Below are positions 44,814-59,250 of a DNA stretch of 64,000 bases, piece after piece (the stretch's first letter is position 1; each line of letters starts with the position of its first letter). Origin of the DNA: Lactarius indigo (lineage: Eukaryota > Basidiomycota > Agaricomycetes > Russulales > Russulaceae); the NCBI GenBank assembly GCA_025766275.1, contig JAFKAC010000015.1:496001-560000 (forward strand). The letters are read 5' to 3'. The notes under the pieces are model-generated. The model ran no database searches and was not told the DNA's origin. It saw nothing but the letters and a program-made list of their open reading frames with translations. Position numbers and translations under genes: made by a program.

Positions 44814-47053
44814 CCAAACATGGGTATTCACATCCCCCACAATGACAATGCTCACCATCAACAACACCTGCACCATCCCCTCCACCAGTTCAACCCCCCT
44901 CTCCCAGTCTTCACGCACATGACCACACCATGACTCCAGCTGTCAACGAAGATGAAGCAGGTGGCAAGTCGATAGTGGACTACCACTTGGAATTAGATGG
45001 TCAGTCACCTGTTGTACTGTTTCTCTTTACTTCTCTGATCTTTTTTTTTAATGCCAAGGCCAACTTTTTGATGAAGAAGGCATACACCTGCATGGGGATC
45101 CTATTCAACCAGATGACTGGTATCCGTATACTGACCGTGTCCAGTTTGAAACAGCTGATCTTTTCTTCTGTCAGATTCAATTGTCTGCCTCACAAATTGA
45201 CACCATTCTGTGCCTATGGTCAGCTACTCTAGTCAGATCTGTATCGTCTCTGCCATTTCACAACCATGTACAAGACTATTGATCAGACACCACATGGAGA
45301 CATTCCATGGAGTAGCTTTACACTGAAGTACAATGGTGAAATTCTGGCTGACGACATCCCAACTTGGATGACTGCAACATACCAGATTTGCTACCGTGAC
45401 CCACATGTGGTGATCCATGGCATGCTCACTCACCCTGGCTTCAAAGACCACATGGACTATGTGCCGTATTGTGAGTATGACCCTAAGACTCAGAAGTGGT
45501 GGTGGCAAGATTTTATGTCAGGCAACTGGGCTTGGATACAAGCGGTCTGTTATTTTATTTTGTATTTTTTTGGGCTAATCATTATGTTGCACAATAGGAT
45601 GAGATCACAAAGGACCCATCAACACATGGGTCTACATTTGTCCTGATCATTCTTGGCAGTGACAAGACAGTTGTCTCTGTGGCCACAGGTCACACAGAAT
45701 ACTGGCCACTATACCTATCAATTGGTAATGTTTGCAACAGTTTGCACCAAGCACATAAGGGAGCAGTCACAGTAATTGGCTTCTTGTCAATCCTGACAGG
45801 TAAGTCTATACACCAAACCATCATGCCATCATCTGAGTCATCTGGGCTGACACTCTAATATAGCAAAGAAGAAGCATGTGGCTTCACTTGAGTTCCACAA
45901 ATTCAAATGCAAGCTGTTCCATAGTTCAATTACCAAGATCCTACAACCACTACATGCGGCGATGATGATACCAGAACTGGTTCGATTTGGCGATGGCCAT
46001 TATTGATGTGTTGTGTATGGTCTAGGGCCCTACATTGCTGACTATGAAGAGCAAGTCCTTCTAGCATGTATTGTACGAGGCTGGTGTGGAAAGTAAGTGT
46101 CTCTGCTGTGTTGGACGGAGTGACTGACTTATAGTGCACAGGTGCATGGCTTTTCCAGACAACTTGGACACAGGAGGGCCTCTGCACTCTCGAGAGCACC
46201 TCCACGTTCTATTTGAAGAGACCACACCTGGCATTATGTGGGACCAATATGGCATTGCTGGTGATGCTACAGTACATCTTCCACACCGCGCTTGTGCTGT
46301 TAATATACCCCCAATAGCCATTTACTTCTCACTTTCTGTGAGCAGACATCTATGGGTTACTGGCACCCAACATCTTACACCAACTCATCAAAGGTGTATT
46401 CAAAGACCACCTTGTTGCATGGGTGGAGCAGTATCTTGAGATGGAACATGGGTCTATGCAAGCACAAGACATTATGGACGACATAGACAAGCGGTACATT
46501 GTGTTCGACTATGGCTCATTACATACACTGACATAGCATGTCAGAATTTCTGTTATCCCTCCCTTTTTGCATCTCCGCAGATTCCCTCAAGGTCGTGGCT
46601 TTGAGCAGTGGACCGGAGATGACTCTAAAGCATTGATGAAGGTCTATCTACCAGCCATTGAGGGCCATGTCCCCTCAGATGTCGTGCACAGTTTCTGCGC
46701 ATTCCTTGAAATTTGTTACATCGCCCGCTCTGATGTCATTACAGAACAAACATTGCTGAATTTGGAGGACACGTTGAAACGGTTTCATGACTATTGTTCG
46801 ATATTCCAGACCACAGGGGTTCGCCTCGACATTTCCTTACCACGACAGCACTCAATGGTGCATTATTTGATGCTCATTTGATTGTTTGGCACCCCAAATG
46901 GCCTTTGCTCTTCAATCACTGAATCCAAACACATTAAGGCTGTGAAAGAGCCTTGGCGATGATCCAACCGGTACCATGCATTGTTCCAGATGCTTGTTAC
47001 TAATCAGCATCTTGACAAGCTCACAGCTGCGCGGGTCAATTTTGAAGCCAAAG

Positions 47054-48525
47054 TGTCATGCCTCTGCAGGGGCGTGTGTCATTCTGTAACAGATCCTGCC
47101 TGAGGCAAAGGACTCTGAGTCGGATCCCCACTGAGTGGAAGGATTCCCAAGGTCTTCTGTAACAGCTCCTACGCTAAGGCAGCTGAGTCTGTGGCAATCC
47201 CCCTATGCTAAGGTGGGAAGGTCCTTCTGTAACAGCCCCTTTGTCATGCCTCTGCGGGGGCGTGCGTCATTCTGTAACAGATCCTGCCTGAGGCAAAGGA
47301 CTCTGAGTCGGATCCCCACTGAGTGGAAGGACTCCTAAGGTCGTCTGTAACAGCTCCTGTACTAAGGTAGCTGAGTCTGTGGTAATTCCCCCTACGCTGA
47401 GGTGGGAAAGTCCTTCTGTAACAGCCCCTTGTGCGAAGGTGACTGAGTCAGTAACAATGGACGAGCTCAGAGGCCTAAGTCCAAAGGTCACGTGTCACTG
47501 GGCTGACCAGTAAGACAGGAAGAGGGTAAGAGCGAAGTTAAGGGGGAGCCTGCACAGAGGCTGAGAGGGGAATGACCCAAAGAGGATAAGGGTCAAGGGT
47601 CGGAGGTTCGGGGTCAAGGGCTTGAGTGCTGAAGGGACTGAGGCACTCAAGGAGTCAATGGAGATACAACGCAGATAGTTGATTAAGCCAAAGCTAAGGA
47701 GCTAAGGTGCACTACAGGGTTCCTTATATAGTACAGGATTGCGCCTGAGCACATAGTGCTACTGGTTGCTATAGATAGAATAATGTGCTGGCAAGATGGT
47801 GCCAACATCGTGCAAGATGGTGTCATGCCAGCAAGGCAGGAGAAGGATGAACAAGAATAGCACAGAAGGTGCTAGAACAATCAGATAAGGGAAAGCATAG
47901 AAAGGTAACTACCAAGAAAGGGGATGGATCAGACAAGGACAGAAAAGGAAAGATAGCAGGGGAGTTCATGACACCCTTGTGATAAGGTGACTGAGTTTGT
48001 AACAATGGACAAGCTTGGAGGCCTAAGTCCAAAGGTCACGTGTCACTGGGCTGACCAGTAAGACAAGAAAGGGACAAGAGCGAAGTCAAGGGGAAGCCTG
48101 CACAGAGGCTGAGGGGGGAATGACCCAAGGGGGATAAGGGTCAAGGGTCAGAGGTTCTGGGTCAAGGGCTTGAGTGCTGAAGGGACTGAGGCACTCAAGG
48201 AGGCAGTGGAGATACAACACAGATAGTTGATTAAGCCAAAGCTAAGGAGCTAAGGCGCACTACAGGGTTCCTTATATAGTACAGGATTGCGCCTGAGTGC
48301 ATAGTGCTACTGGTTGCTTATAGATAGAATAATGTGCTGGAAAGATGGTGTCATCATCGTGCAAGATGGTGTTATGCCAGCAGGGCAGAAGAAGGGTAGA
48401 CAAGAATAGCACAGAAGGTGCTAGAACAATCAGATAAAAGGGGAGTATAGGTTCAAGAAAGGTAACTGCCAAGAAAGGGAATGGATCAGATAAGGACAGA
48501 AAAGGTGTCAGGGGAGTTCATGACA
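47054..48525. repeat. LTR-like insertion with two internal tandem duplications
   Basis: A 1472-bp block starting TGTCATGCCTCTG and ending GTTCATGACA (inverted TGTCATG/CATGACA ends), flanked by CAAAG (47049-47053 and 48526-48530). A unit of about 188 bp is repeated at 47054-47241 and 47242-47433. A unit of about 545 bp is repeated from about 47430 to 47972 and from 47973 to 48525, each ending GGGGAGTTCATGACA. No coding sequence. It is best read as a solo LTR that carries duplications, or as overlapping LTR copies joined by unequal recombination. Confidence 0.78.
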
Positions 48526-49448
48526 CAAAGGACTGTTGGATGAAGACGTTCAAAATGGTCATGCTGGGACCCAAGGTACGTCTCTTGTCATTAGTGCTCG
48601 AGCCATTGCCCATATATTCGATTTAACTATTCCAGGTGAATGTGAGATTAACAACCTTGCCAATGGCATGAAAAATGAGACACAATTTCAGCCTCGACCC
48701 AATGTCAACCCCTTGTGAGCCACAGAGAGTGATGTAAAGCTTGGGAGTGTCCCACATGAGTACCGCTGTTTCAAACCAATGCCAAACTGACTTCAGTATT
48801 CAAGGAGGATGCTGCACGTCTGATGTCACCTTGTTGACTGATGAACTCAAGGTGCCCCACCTTCCACGCCTCATAAACCAATTTCTGTGTGAGCAACTGG
48901 ATGGTAACAGTGATCATGAGGACCCCAATCACACTTGTCTGAAATATGTGAGTCGGATCTGCATCTTTAACCATGCAACCGCGATGTTCTGCACCCCCAG
49001 TGACCCAAGCAATGAACAAGGCATGCGACAGGAGGTCATTCAAGCGACACCTTTGTGGTTCAAGGGAACACTGCATTATGACTGTATTTTTGTCAACAGC
49101 AACAATGAACTCCATGGCATGCATGAGATGAAGATTGCACAGGCCATTTGTTTCTTCTCTTTTATGTATCTCAGTGTCACTTATCCCTGTGTTTTAGTTC
49201 ACTGGTTCAGTCACATCTCCGAGGAGCCGGACAAAGACACAGGAATGTGGATGGTCACTCCAGATTTTGTTCATGGGGATCCCATCCTCACAGTCATTCA
49301 TATTGACTGTATCTTTCGTGCAGCACACTTGGTTCCAATATTCGGGAACTCATTTGTTCCTGATTATATCACACATGATAACTCACTCAACAATTTCAAG
49401 GGTTTTTATGTCAATCAGTTTGTCGACTATCATGCTTTCAACATTGCA

Positions 49449-49831
49449 TGTTACGCTACGTAGTTTCTAACAGTTTCCAGCAACTTCTTGTCTCGTCTCC
49501 ACAGTTCTAAACAACCTTCCAACTTGTTGACTCATACTTTCTGTACGATTTGAAGGACGTTCTTGTAGCTTCCATATGACTCTTACCAGTAGTACTTAAG
49601 GACGAGTTTCCATGTACTAAGAGCTCTAAGCTCGACTTACTGTATTCAACTGCAGTAACTTCTCATATAAACATCTCTTTGGCTTCACGAACCTGAACGA
49701 TCGCTTGTCGTCGACTTGCAAATCCCTCTCATCTTGTGCATCATCGCTCCGCCGTCTGATTGTCGGCATTATCCGAACTCCGATTCAATCTCTGACTCAA
49801 ATCCGAACGATATGCCTTACTGTGCGTAACA
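49449..49831 (+). repeat. solo LTR (383 bp) at the Plavaka C-terminus
   Basis: Starts TGTTACGCTACG and ends GTGCGTAACA, flanked by TTGCA (49444-49448 and 49832-49836). It has a TATA-like CATATAAAC near 49673 but not the AAGACCAAGAT hairpin, so it is another LTR family. Removing it restores the last codons and the stop of the Plavaka gene. Confidence 0.9.
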
Positions 49832-49842
49832 TTGCATCTTAG

Positions 49843-50962
49843 GCAACACACAAAAAGACCAAGTTTCTTATATCAGGTATGTCATTGTGTCACCTTCACC
49901 ATTCTTGCTGTTCCCTGAATGGTTGTCAAGTCAACCCCCGACACTTTCACTGGCATTGCCATTCTATGACATCATGCCGGGATTCTGGAAGGAGCACTGA
50001 ACGGACCAACTCTATACCATTTTCCAAGTATACTAAGATAGATTAATGTTACTCCACTTTGCAAAGGCCACTTACCCTTATTGGAGCGACTGCCAAATTG
50101 AGTGAGGCAGTCGTGAGCGTGCCATTGGTGTGATATCGAGTGCGACAGCAACATTCTTCAAACGCTTGGCCACACTGTATTTCAGATTTACAATGCCTTA
50201 CGGTCTTAGCACTCTTACAAATTTCCGCTGCGTGCTTGAGTCAGAAATTGGCTCTGAAAAGCCTTAAATTTGGTTGAGATGGTTAGTAGTCGCTTAGTGT
50301 TACTTGCAGCTTAGTGACCGAGCAATCAGATTTAAGCGATGAAATAAGCTGGGTTAAACTTTTGTCGTTTTGCTGATGCACCTCCCGATGTGCCAATCCA
50401 CTCCGAAGGATGACTGTGGACTCGGTCTCCAGGCAAGTGTTGACCTCTGGCAAATCGCTAACATAGCAACGATATGACATCGAACTTCTGATGCGACACA
50501 CAGCAAGTTACAGTTTCGAGGTCATTCTAGGTCCTATGACCTTGACGGGCACCTATATTACGAAGCCGATGTCAACTCGGACCCAGGCAGCGATAACAAC
50601 GAACACTTCATCGCGACGTGTTCAAAATTTTCGTGGCTGAGAAGCACTCGACGATCTCAATGATGTCAACTACGCTTCCCCCGAGGCCTCCCCGCCCCCC
50701 ATGACAACCACTTCGTCCGCTGAGTCCTGGGCTGGCCCTGCGACTTCTATACAACTCGTTTACGCCACTGGGTGCACCGGAACACGCCCGGGGAAGATAA
50801 AATAAATTCAAATTTCAAGAGCGTTTGGCAGATTCAAAAAATCGGTAGATACAAAAATAAGACGAGTCTAAGTTTTTTCGTATGGAGCGAGTACACGTTC
50901 GAGATAGTTGAAAGAAGCCGCGTATGATTGACCCGACTTATACTCTTCTTCGCGCGCTTCCT
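49843..50962. other. Plavaka 3' flank and intergenic sequence
   Basis: No gene recognised in 1.1 kb. The first part should include the 3' noncoding end of the Plavaka element, whose terminal repeat I could not delimit. The last about 150 bp lie just 3' of the esterase gene and are AT-rich. Confidence 0.4.
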
Positions 50963-53484
<2,522 letters not shown>

Positions 53485-53542
53485 GGCGAGAACTGCGGGT
53501 TGTAGACGAGCCTGGTGCAGCCTCAGTTCGAACACGAGAGAG

Positions 53543-53552
53543 ATTATATATA
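53543..53552 (-). promoter_or_regulatory. TATA box of the esterase gene
   Basis: TATATATAAT on the minus strand, about 59 bp upstream of the chosen ATG. Its position supports that start and the presence of the signal peptide. Specific activator sites are not evident. Confidence 0.6.
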
Positions 53553-54115
53553 CCCTAGGCCACTTTGACAGAGGTATGGTGAATCCCAGTGTATACAGAA
53601 CCTGGGATGCAAAGCGCGCATCAGACTGACATGTATTTCGCCTTGGAGCATCTTCGGTTCCCATGCAACAAGTTACACCTGTGTAGGAAAGATTGCGGAA
53701 ATGTGAATTCGTATGATGTGCATGATACGGACCAACGCCTGGTTCTTTGGCAGCTAATTTCCCAAACAAAATCAGAGATATCGCTGCCGGATATCGTCTG
53801 TATACGATCCTTGGGTTATCACTAGCTTCCATGAGATTCGACGTTGGGAATGGATCCTGGACCGAATACACATGCAAATGAGAGGGTCTTCCGGATTTCC
53901 GAGATCGCACAGCATTAGTCCATTAGATTGAGTCTACGAAGAATTCGTTTATCTCCTTGGAATCTAGAGAGGAACGTACATCATAAATCGGTACCAATCA
54001 GAATGAGGTCATCGAGTTGAGCGCATGATCCCAGGCAAATACAACGTTGCCAGAGTCACGTAGACGCCCACAGGAGAGTCTCAAAGTCAAAGTCTAAGCC
54101 TCTACCAAAGTACTC

Positions 54116-54445
54116 TCACCACCAGATACCAAAGATTGAGACGAAGAAACAGAGTATGCCCAACTTCCAGGTTGAGAAAGAAAGAGCCACGTCGAACTCG
54201 CAGACTAATTTAGCTAAGCGTGGTAAAATTTCCAGTGACTGAGTTAATAGCGTGGGCGCTGCAAAGGAAGTGTTGAATGACACCCAGAATGGTTGCCACG
54301 ATCGCGTGATGCAGAAGCAAGTGCCACCACACCCATATGGGTCTCCCGGGCACTCCCGTGCCCGAGCATTCCATTCCACACCAGGCGGGGACTCGGAGTG
54401 ACGATCTCCATCTGGGGTCCTATACACACCAGCCGTTGTGCTCAT
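54116..54445 (-). CDS. hypothetical small protein
   Basis: Open frame of 109 codons from ATG 54445, with a TATATA motif about 60 bp upstream, an arrangement like that of the esterase gene. The product contains a short Cys cluster (ECPGDPYGCGGTCFC) and a hydrophobic C-terminus (LGILCFFVSIFGIWW) that could be a membrane anchor. It may continue through introns. I recognise no family, and it could be spurious. Confidence 0.25.
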   Translation of the reverse strand: MSTTAGVYRTPDGDRHSESPPGVEWNARARECPGDPYGCGGTCFCITRSWQPFWVSFNTSFAAPTLLTQSLEILPRLAKLVCEFDVALSFSTWKLGILCFFVSIFGIWW

Positions 54446-54712
54446 TGACCGTATACCGGCTTCACGAAGAATGGAAGTGTATCCAAGCGAGAAAGTGACT
54501 CTAGTATATAGTTCTACAGTAAGACTTGATGGAAGTCAACGCACATAGCGGACTCGGAGCAGCGAGCAATATCTCGGTTCCAACCCAGGTCCATTTACTG
54601 CTCAATACCACCAAACTGCCACCGCCACTTGGCACACCCGAATGCCCACAACTTGAATTTGAACATTGATGCTAGACCCTAACTAGTACAGCTCCCTGCA
54701 CCACACAGTGCT

Positions 54713-54792
54713 GCATCAGCATGGAAGTCCAGGCATCAGCATGGAGGTCCAGGCATCAGCATGGAGGTCCAGGCATCAGCATGGAGGCCCAG
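54713..54792 (+). repeat. 20-bp minisatellite, four units
   Basis: Four head-to-tail copies of GCATCAGCATGGAGGTCCAG at 54713, 54733, 54753 and 54773, with one substitution in the first and one in the last unit. It lies in intergenic sequence; no coding role is apparent. Confidence 0.95.
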
Positions 54793-54939
54793 GCATCACT
54801 GACGAGAAACATACCACCCTCAAGACGATACGTCTCCGTCGCATTGAACGTAGTATGCGCGCCGTTAATCTCGGTCAGGAACTGCTGCCAATGTGAGACC
54901 AACTCGCCAACACCTCAAGGTCGCGAAGTGATTAAAACT

Positions 54940-55193
54940 GCGGTCACTCAACAATGAGTCTTTCAACCGTTGTACCCTCGCCTCACTGAGACGAATGGCC
55001 ACCGCAGCGTGCTGTTGGTGAATTGTGTGAACCACGAAGGAGTTAGATTTCGTGAGGCCAATTAGAGTTGGTTCCGCAACAATGAAGTGTACAATGTCTC
55101 TGATACTACCATACACATCCAAGTCACCGGCCATGGCGCTGTGATTGTTCACGAGAATGTCAGGGAAGGCGAAACTGAATCTCTCATTTGCCT
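54940..55193 (-). pseudogene. unrecognised exon fragment
   Basis: A minus-strand frame after an acceptor-like TTGTAG reads ANERFSFAFPDILVNNHSAM, then DVYGSIRDIVHFIVAEPTLI and AVAIRLSEARVQRLKDS. The composition looks like a real globular protein exon, but no neighbouring exon on either side could be joined with confidence. Probably a fragment of an unknown gene. Confidence 0.3.
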
Positions 55194-55818
55194 ACAAGCA
55201 CGAGAACAGAGACCATATCCTAAGTGTCATCGACCACTTGTTTGAATGATCCTGTTCCGACCCGGTGGGACCCGAGGTGCTTAAGCTCCTTTTCTTCTGG
55301 AAGATAGGTGTACTGGCAGTGAAGATGTGTGCGGGTGTGATCTTGTCAAGCAAGAGTTGCTTCGTGAGGGCTTGGTTCTTGGAGACGGCCCAATACCGGT
55401 AACATGTCGTGCGGAGGCGGCAGTTGGGAAGGCGGACAATATCACTGCAGAGGAAGGTGAAATGGCCGTCATGGGTGGCGGGAGGAAGGTCTCAAGGGAG
55501 GCGCAGGTGTCATTGAACATCAGCAATTTGACAGAAAAGTTTTCGCTGGTTTCGCAACCCGAAAAACCATCAAAAACCGTTAAAAACAATAAAAACCATA
55601 CTCATTCAGAGACTTGGTGACCTGAGTCGATTTTTATGAAAACCTAAGGTAGCGACGGGGGAAAAAACCCGGAAAACTAGAGGAAACTACAATAACTCGA
55701 AAACTGTACTATATGTCTAAATGTGTTCTTAAGTAGTATAAGATAGAGTAGAGAATAGCTAGGATTAAAAGCCACGACAAAATACTATGATTAGAGGTCA
55801 AACAATGGGCAATAAGTG
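55194..55818. other. intergenic stretch, short frames only
   Basis: A 97-codon plus-strand frame (55327-55620) and a minus-strand frame over the same DNA are both open, and neither shows a recognisable domain. The part from 55640 is AT-rich and lies at the 3' side of the orphan gene that ends at 55819. Confidence 0.4.
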
Positions 55819-58221
55819 CTAATTCCGAGACTTTGTAGGGCTAGATGAAAGATAAAAGTCAGCACGATATGCTGACAATAGCGATTCATCAACACGATTC
55901 TCTTCATCATAGGCCACAAAATTCAGAGCTTGTGCCCAGCGAGACTCGCTGACTTGGCTGAGGATCCTATCAAAGTCTTTCATCGAGTTCCAGGTGGTTC
56001 GGTGATTGAAATCACCAGGTGCGTTGAATCCACCTGTCAAGTGGGCTCTCATCGCACGCTCAACCTGTAAACTTGTCAGATAATGGGCCTGGGATGAGTT
56101 GCTGCAAATAGTGATGCCAACACACCGCGGTTAAAATCATCACATAAAGCCCTTTTGGCGGGCTCTTTGGTCCAAGAGATGGACGGAGAACTGACCTTGA
56201 TGCAAAGCTTAAGTATGTCTCGGCAACTGGGAGGATGAACTGTGAGCGCAAAAACCCATCGGGTTTCTAACATGCGTCATGAGCATGAGCAACAATCTCC
56301 AACAGCAAAAATAAACTCACCTTGTAGTTTGGGTCATCCTTCCGAAGCTTGCTGGACTTTGGGACAGGGTTTTCGTAGTAAGCTGGTCCACCTGACCGCA
56401 ACGCCCAGTGGACATAATCCCTGATCTTGTCTGGTTGGTCCTTGAACTCAGCACGCTCGAAAAATGTCTTCACTAGCAGAAGGACATCACTTGCGAGCTT
56501 CGACCTTCGAGTCTTCATTCGGTCATAGGCCTATCAGGAAACATTAGTTAGTCAACCGCACAAGGATCATGTGACATACCGCCTTAACGATGCCATCTTG
56601 CGGGCTCAGCGTGTATGAAATATTTGTGAATGAGAGGTCAAACACAACCTGCACAGCCTCAACAAGGGCACCGGACTCCCGCACCCAATCAGTAAATGGG
56701 TGGTCAGAAATATAAAGAGCATGGGACAGTGTTGGAAGAAAGATGCGAGTCCAATGTGAATCGTCGAGGCACTGACGAGTGATGTCGGTATGTGCCTCGG
56801 TAAGGGACTTGCTGGGTTCGTGTTGCTTATATGATGCGTCCTTCTTGACTGTTGCTTTCGTTGCTTTTGATTTGGGTATCTAGTTGATACGTTTGGGGTC
56901 AAATGAGTCGGAACAACCAAGTAAAAAAATATATTGACTCACTTTCCGTGTGGCTTGCAATCTACCTGGGCGGATGTCTGCTTTCATTCCGATCTTCACA
57001 AGCTGGTAAAATAAGAATCATGAGAATTCTGATGAGATGACATGCAAGGAATACCTCATTCACGCGAGGTGGCTTGTCCGAGACCAGAGATTGAATTTCC
57101 GCAACCGCTGGGCACGTTTCTTCGAGGTCACTGTCACCAAGGCCCCCAAGCTCAAACGGGTCAGTGACACCTGGCTGCTGGACCAGAGTGGGAATGGGAA
57201 CAGGGTTTGGTACAGCGAGAGCTTGCAGTCGAAGACCAGAGTTCGTGTATTTCTTGCGACGAAGGTCTTGTGCCGTGAACCTGCTTGTTTCACAATGGGT
57301 CAGAGTTATGCAAAGGTGCAGTGATTGTGCACGTCTCACTTTCCAATATCGTGCTTTGAATGGGTCTTCTCAGTGTGTTCGGCGCCACGTAAGTCTTCCA
57401 TCCTTGTTATAAGTTCTTGACGGGCCGCACCCTTGACGCGTTTGTTACCCTGAGACTGTTGGCAGTATGAGTGACGAACCGACAGATCTATATATGACGT
57501 TAAACACTGGCCTTCTTTTGTGTTTTGGTGGCCTTGTCGGATTCGGACGAAGAGTCGTCAGAGTTGAAGCCATTGTCGGCCTCCCTCAAGTCGAAGCACT
57601 CATCGTCACTCTCTACATCAATGTGGCGCCACTTACGAATTGCGGTAGATAAGTGTTGCGGGTGTAATATGGGCAGGTCGTCCTCCTCGTGTTCTTCCAT
57701 TAAATTCAACTGCGTGAGGTGTTCCTTTGCCATCTGGACCTCGTGCAGCTTCTCCTTGAGGGCCTTCGCCCCAGCTTGACGGTCGGCCTCAATCTGTTCC
57801 TTGCTGGGTCGGGGTTTTGGCTGACCTGCAGGGTGAACGTTACAGCCTGGTCGACTTGGAAGTGTGCGAGTAGCCACAGCGGCCTTTACTTGTGCGCTTC
57901 GTCTTTCTCCTTTCGGGGCTACTCTATTGTCAGTGGTTTGACTGTCATCATAGCCAAAACCCACACCTTGTCTTACTTTTTCCAGACGTCCAGTAGCCTT
58001 TTTGTTAGCCACCACTGTGCCGAGACCTTTGTCAACGTCGACATCTGAAGAATGATGAGCGCTGGCAACAGTGGGCTTTTGGCCTCACTTACCTGGCCCC
58101 TTAGTTGAAGGGTGCTCGTCACTTGTGGGAGTAAGGGTGTTGCCGCTGTTGGTAGTGGTGTCAGGTACAGACTTTGTTGTGACACTTCGGGTTCGACGGG
58201 TGGTTGGCATTGATGTGACAT
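55819..58221 (-). CDS. orphan multi-exon protein, agaricomycete-expanded type
   Basis: Exons on the minus strand join into a coherent protein. They run from MSHQCQPPVEPEVSQQSLYL (ATG 58221), through a charged region (LKEKLHEVQMAKEHLTQL) and an acidic Ser-rich tract (NSDDSSSESDK), to AQDLRRKKYTNSG, LVKIGMKADIRPGRLQAT, SLTEAHTDITRQCLDDSHWT and VVFDLSFTNISYTLSPQDG. The C-terminal half reads KIRDYVHWALRSGGPAYYEN, KPDGFLRSQFILPVAETYL, PPKGLYVMILTAVERAMRAH and NAPGDFNHRTTWNSMKDF, with a stop at 55819. The C-terminal pattern (PxGL...AVERA, PGDF) resembles a large family of unknown function in mushroom genomes. The junction of the first two exons is uncertain, as the simplest splice gives a stop. No nonsense codon was seen elsewhere, so it may be a live gene. 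Confidence 0.6.
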
Positions 58222-59250
58222 GGTATGCGCAGGAGAGAAGGACAAGGGAACGTGAAAGACAGGCTAAGGGGAAAAGACTGAGTAGGCAAGACGGGTCAAA
58301 TATATCTATAAGTCCTACCTAGGAGCCCCAAAACCGTGGCAATGGAGTCCAAATTGGACGGTTCCGGCAATGGAAACACGGCGGAATGATAGATAGGTCC
58401 TATTAAGGTATAGTCCACCACATGAAACACGAAGACTGAGGGCAGGGATGCAATAGTTAGCGTATGGCCAAGTCCTGTAGCGTAACAAGGGGACCATCAA
58501 GAAAGTATTGATCTAATAAATGGCAGATCGGTGGGACGGGGAGCTTACATGAAACGAATCTACCACTCTGCTGTGCATCAGTCCATAAGGGGTTTGTGAC
58601 GTTGTGATATGACGACGAGGCATTGAGCCTGTGCTGGGAACGGCCATCACAATGACCCCTGGGTTGTGTATCAGGCAGTTGGTCGTGTTGTAGCTCTCGT
58701 GTCTCATGGGAGGTAAGGGAAGTGTAGAATGTGTATGCGTAGTATATGAATTCTTGAAGGTATTCCAAGGAGATCCTGGAGCTAAGAGAGTGACGGAGGA
58801 CAGTAAGTACTTCGCAACTTAGAGAATGGGAGGGTTGACACATGCACATACCATCAGGGAAGGTTATAATACATCCATTAATGTCTAGTTGTTGAGGATC
58901 CAGCAGAGTGACGTTGGTTGACGTTGGTGCTGAAGCACCCAACGTTGGATGTGCGGACCACATCGTCCGCCAATTCTACGGTATGACATGCTAACCTGGT
59001 GGCAGCAGGAGGGGAGGGCGAGGTAATAGTTGTCGTGGGCGCACCTAGCATTGGCAGTTTGCCCCCTATTGTTGTCGTCGGTGGTGCACACGGCCACATC
59101 GGTAGTACGATACCTGTGTCCCTTCTGTGAGATTGTGTATCTCTTGGTGACTTGCGTGATACCACTGGCACACTAGGCTTGTTGAGGCACGGAAATCAAA
59201 TAAAAAAAAAGGTAGGTGCACTGTGGATATACGTTTGATCGTGCCCAGTT
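58222..59250. other. intergenic region upstream of the orphan gene
   Basis: The largest frame is 168 codons on the minus strand (58457-58963) and has no domain I recognise; it may be a chance frame or an exon remnant. A further minus-strand frame (58878-59171) is Pro/Thr-rich. The promoter of the orphan gene should lie in the first few hundred bases. Confidence 0.4.

Larger units (their letters stand above)
44215..49842 (+). pseudogene. Plavaka-type transposase broken by three LTR insertions
   Basis: Transposase of a CACTA-like Plavaka DNA transposon. It begins at ATG 44215 with a C2H2 finger (MYPCSHPGCSRVLMNKSGL, then HYHSKH across the first insertion). It continues with YHLELDG, IDQTPHGDIPWSSFTLKYNG and the hallmark FMSGNWAWIQA (about 45520). 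After introns come GSDKTVVSVATGHTEYWPLY and YGLGPYIADYEEQVLLACI. The later part has WTGDDSKALMKVYLPAIEGH and SLPRQHSMVHY, and a C-terminus DTGMWMVTPDF ending HAFNIAS-stop at 49840. TGA replaces Arg in DGHY-CVVYG and in the KEPW-R-SNRY stretch. Insertions at 44293, 47054 and 49449 each have a TSD, and the frame resumes after each. Confidence 0.9.

Noticed and set aside
54713..54792. CRISPR-like array
   Set aside because: The 20-bp units are directly adjacent with no spacers, and the genome is eukaryotic; it is a minisatellite.
58457..58963. 168-codon minus-strand fr ORF as a gene
   Set aside because: No recognisable motif, no clear splice partners and odd composition; kept only as a remark in the intergenic entry.
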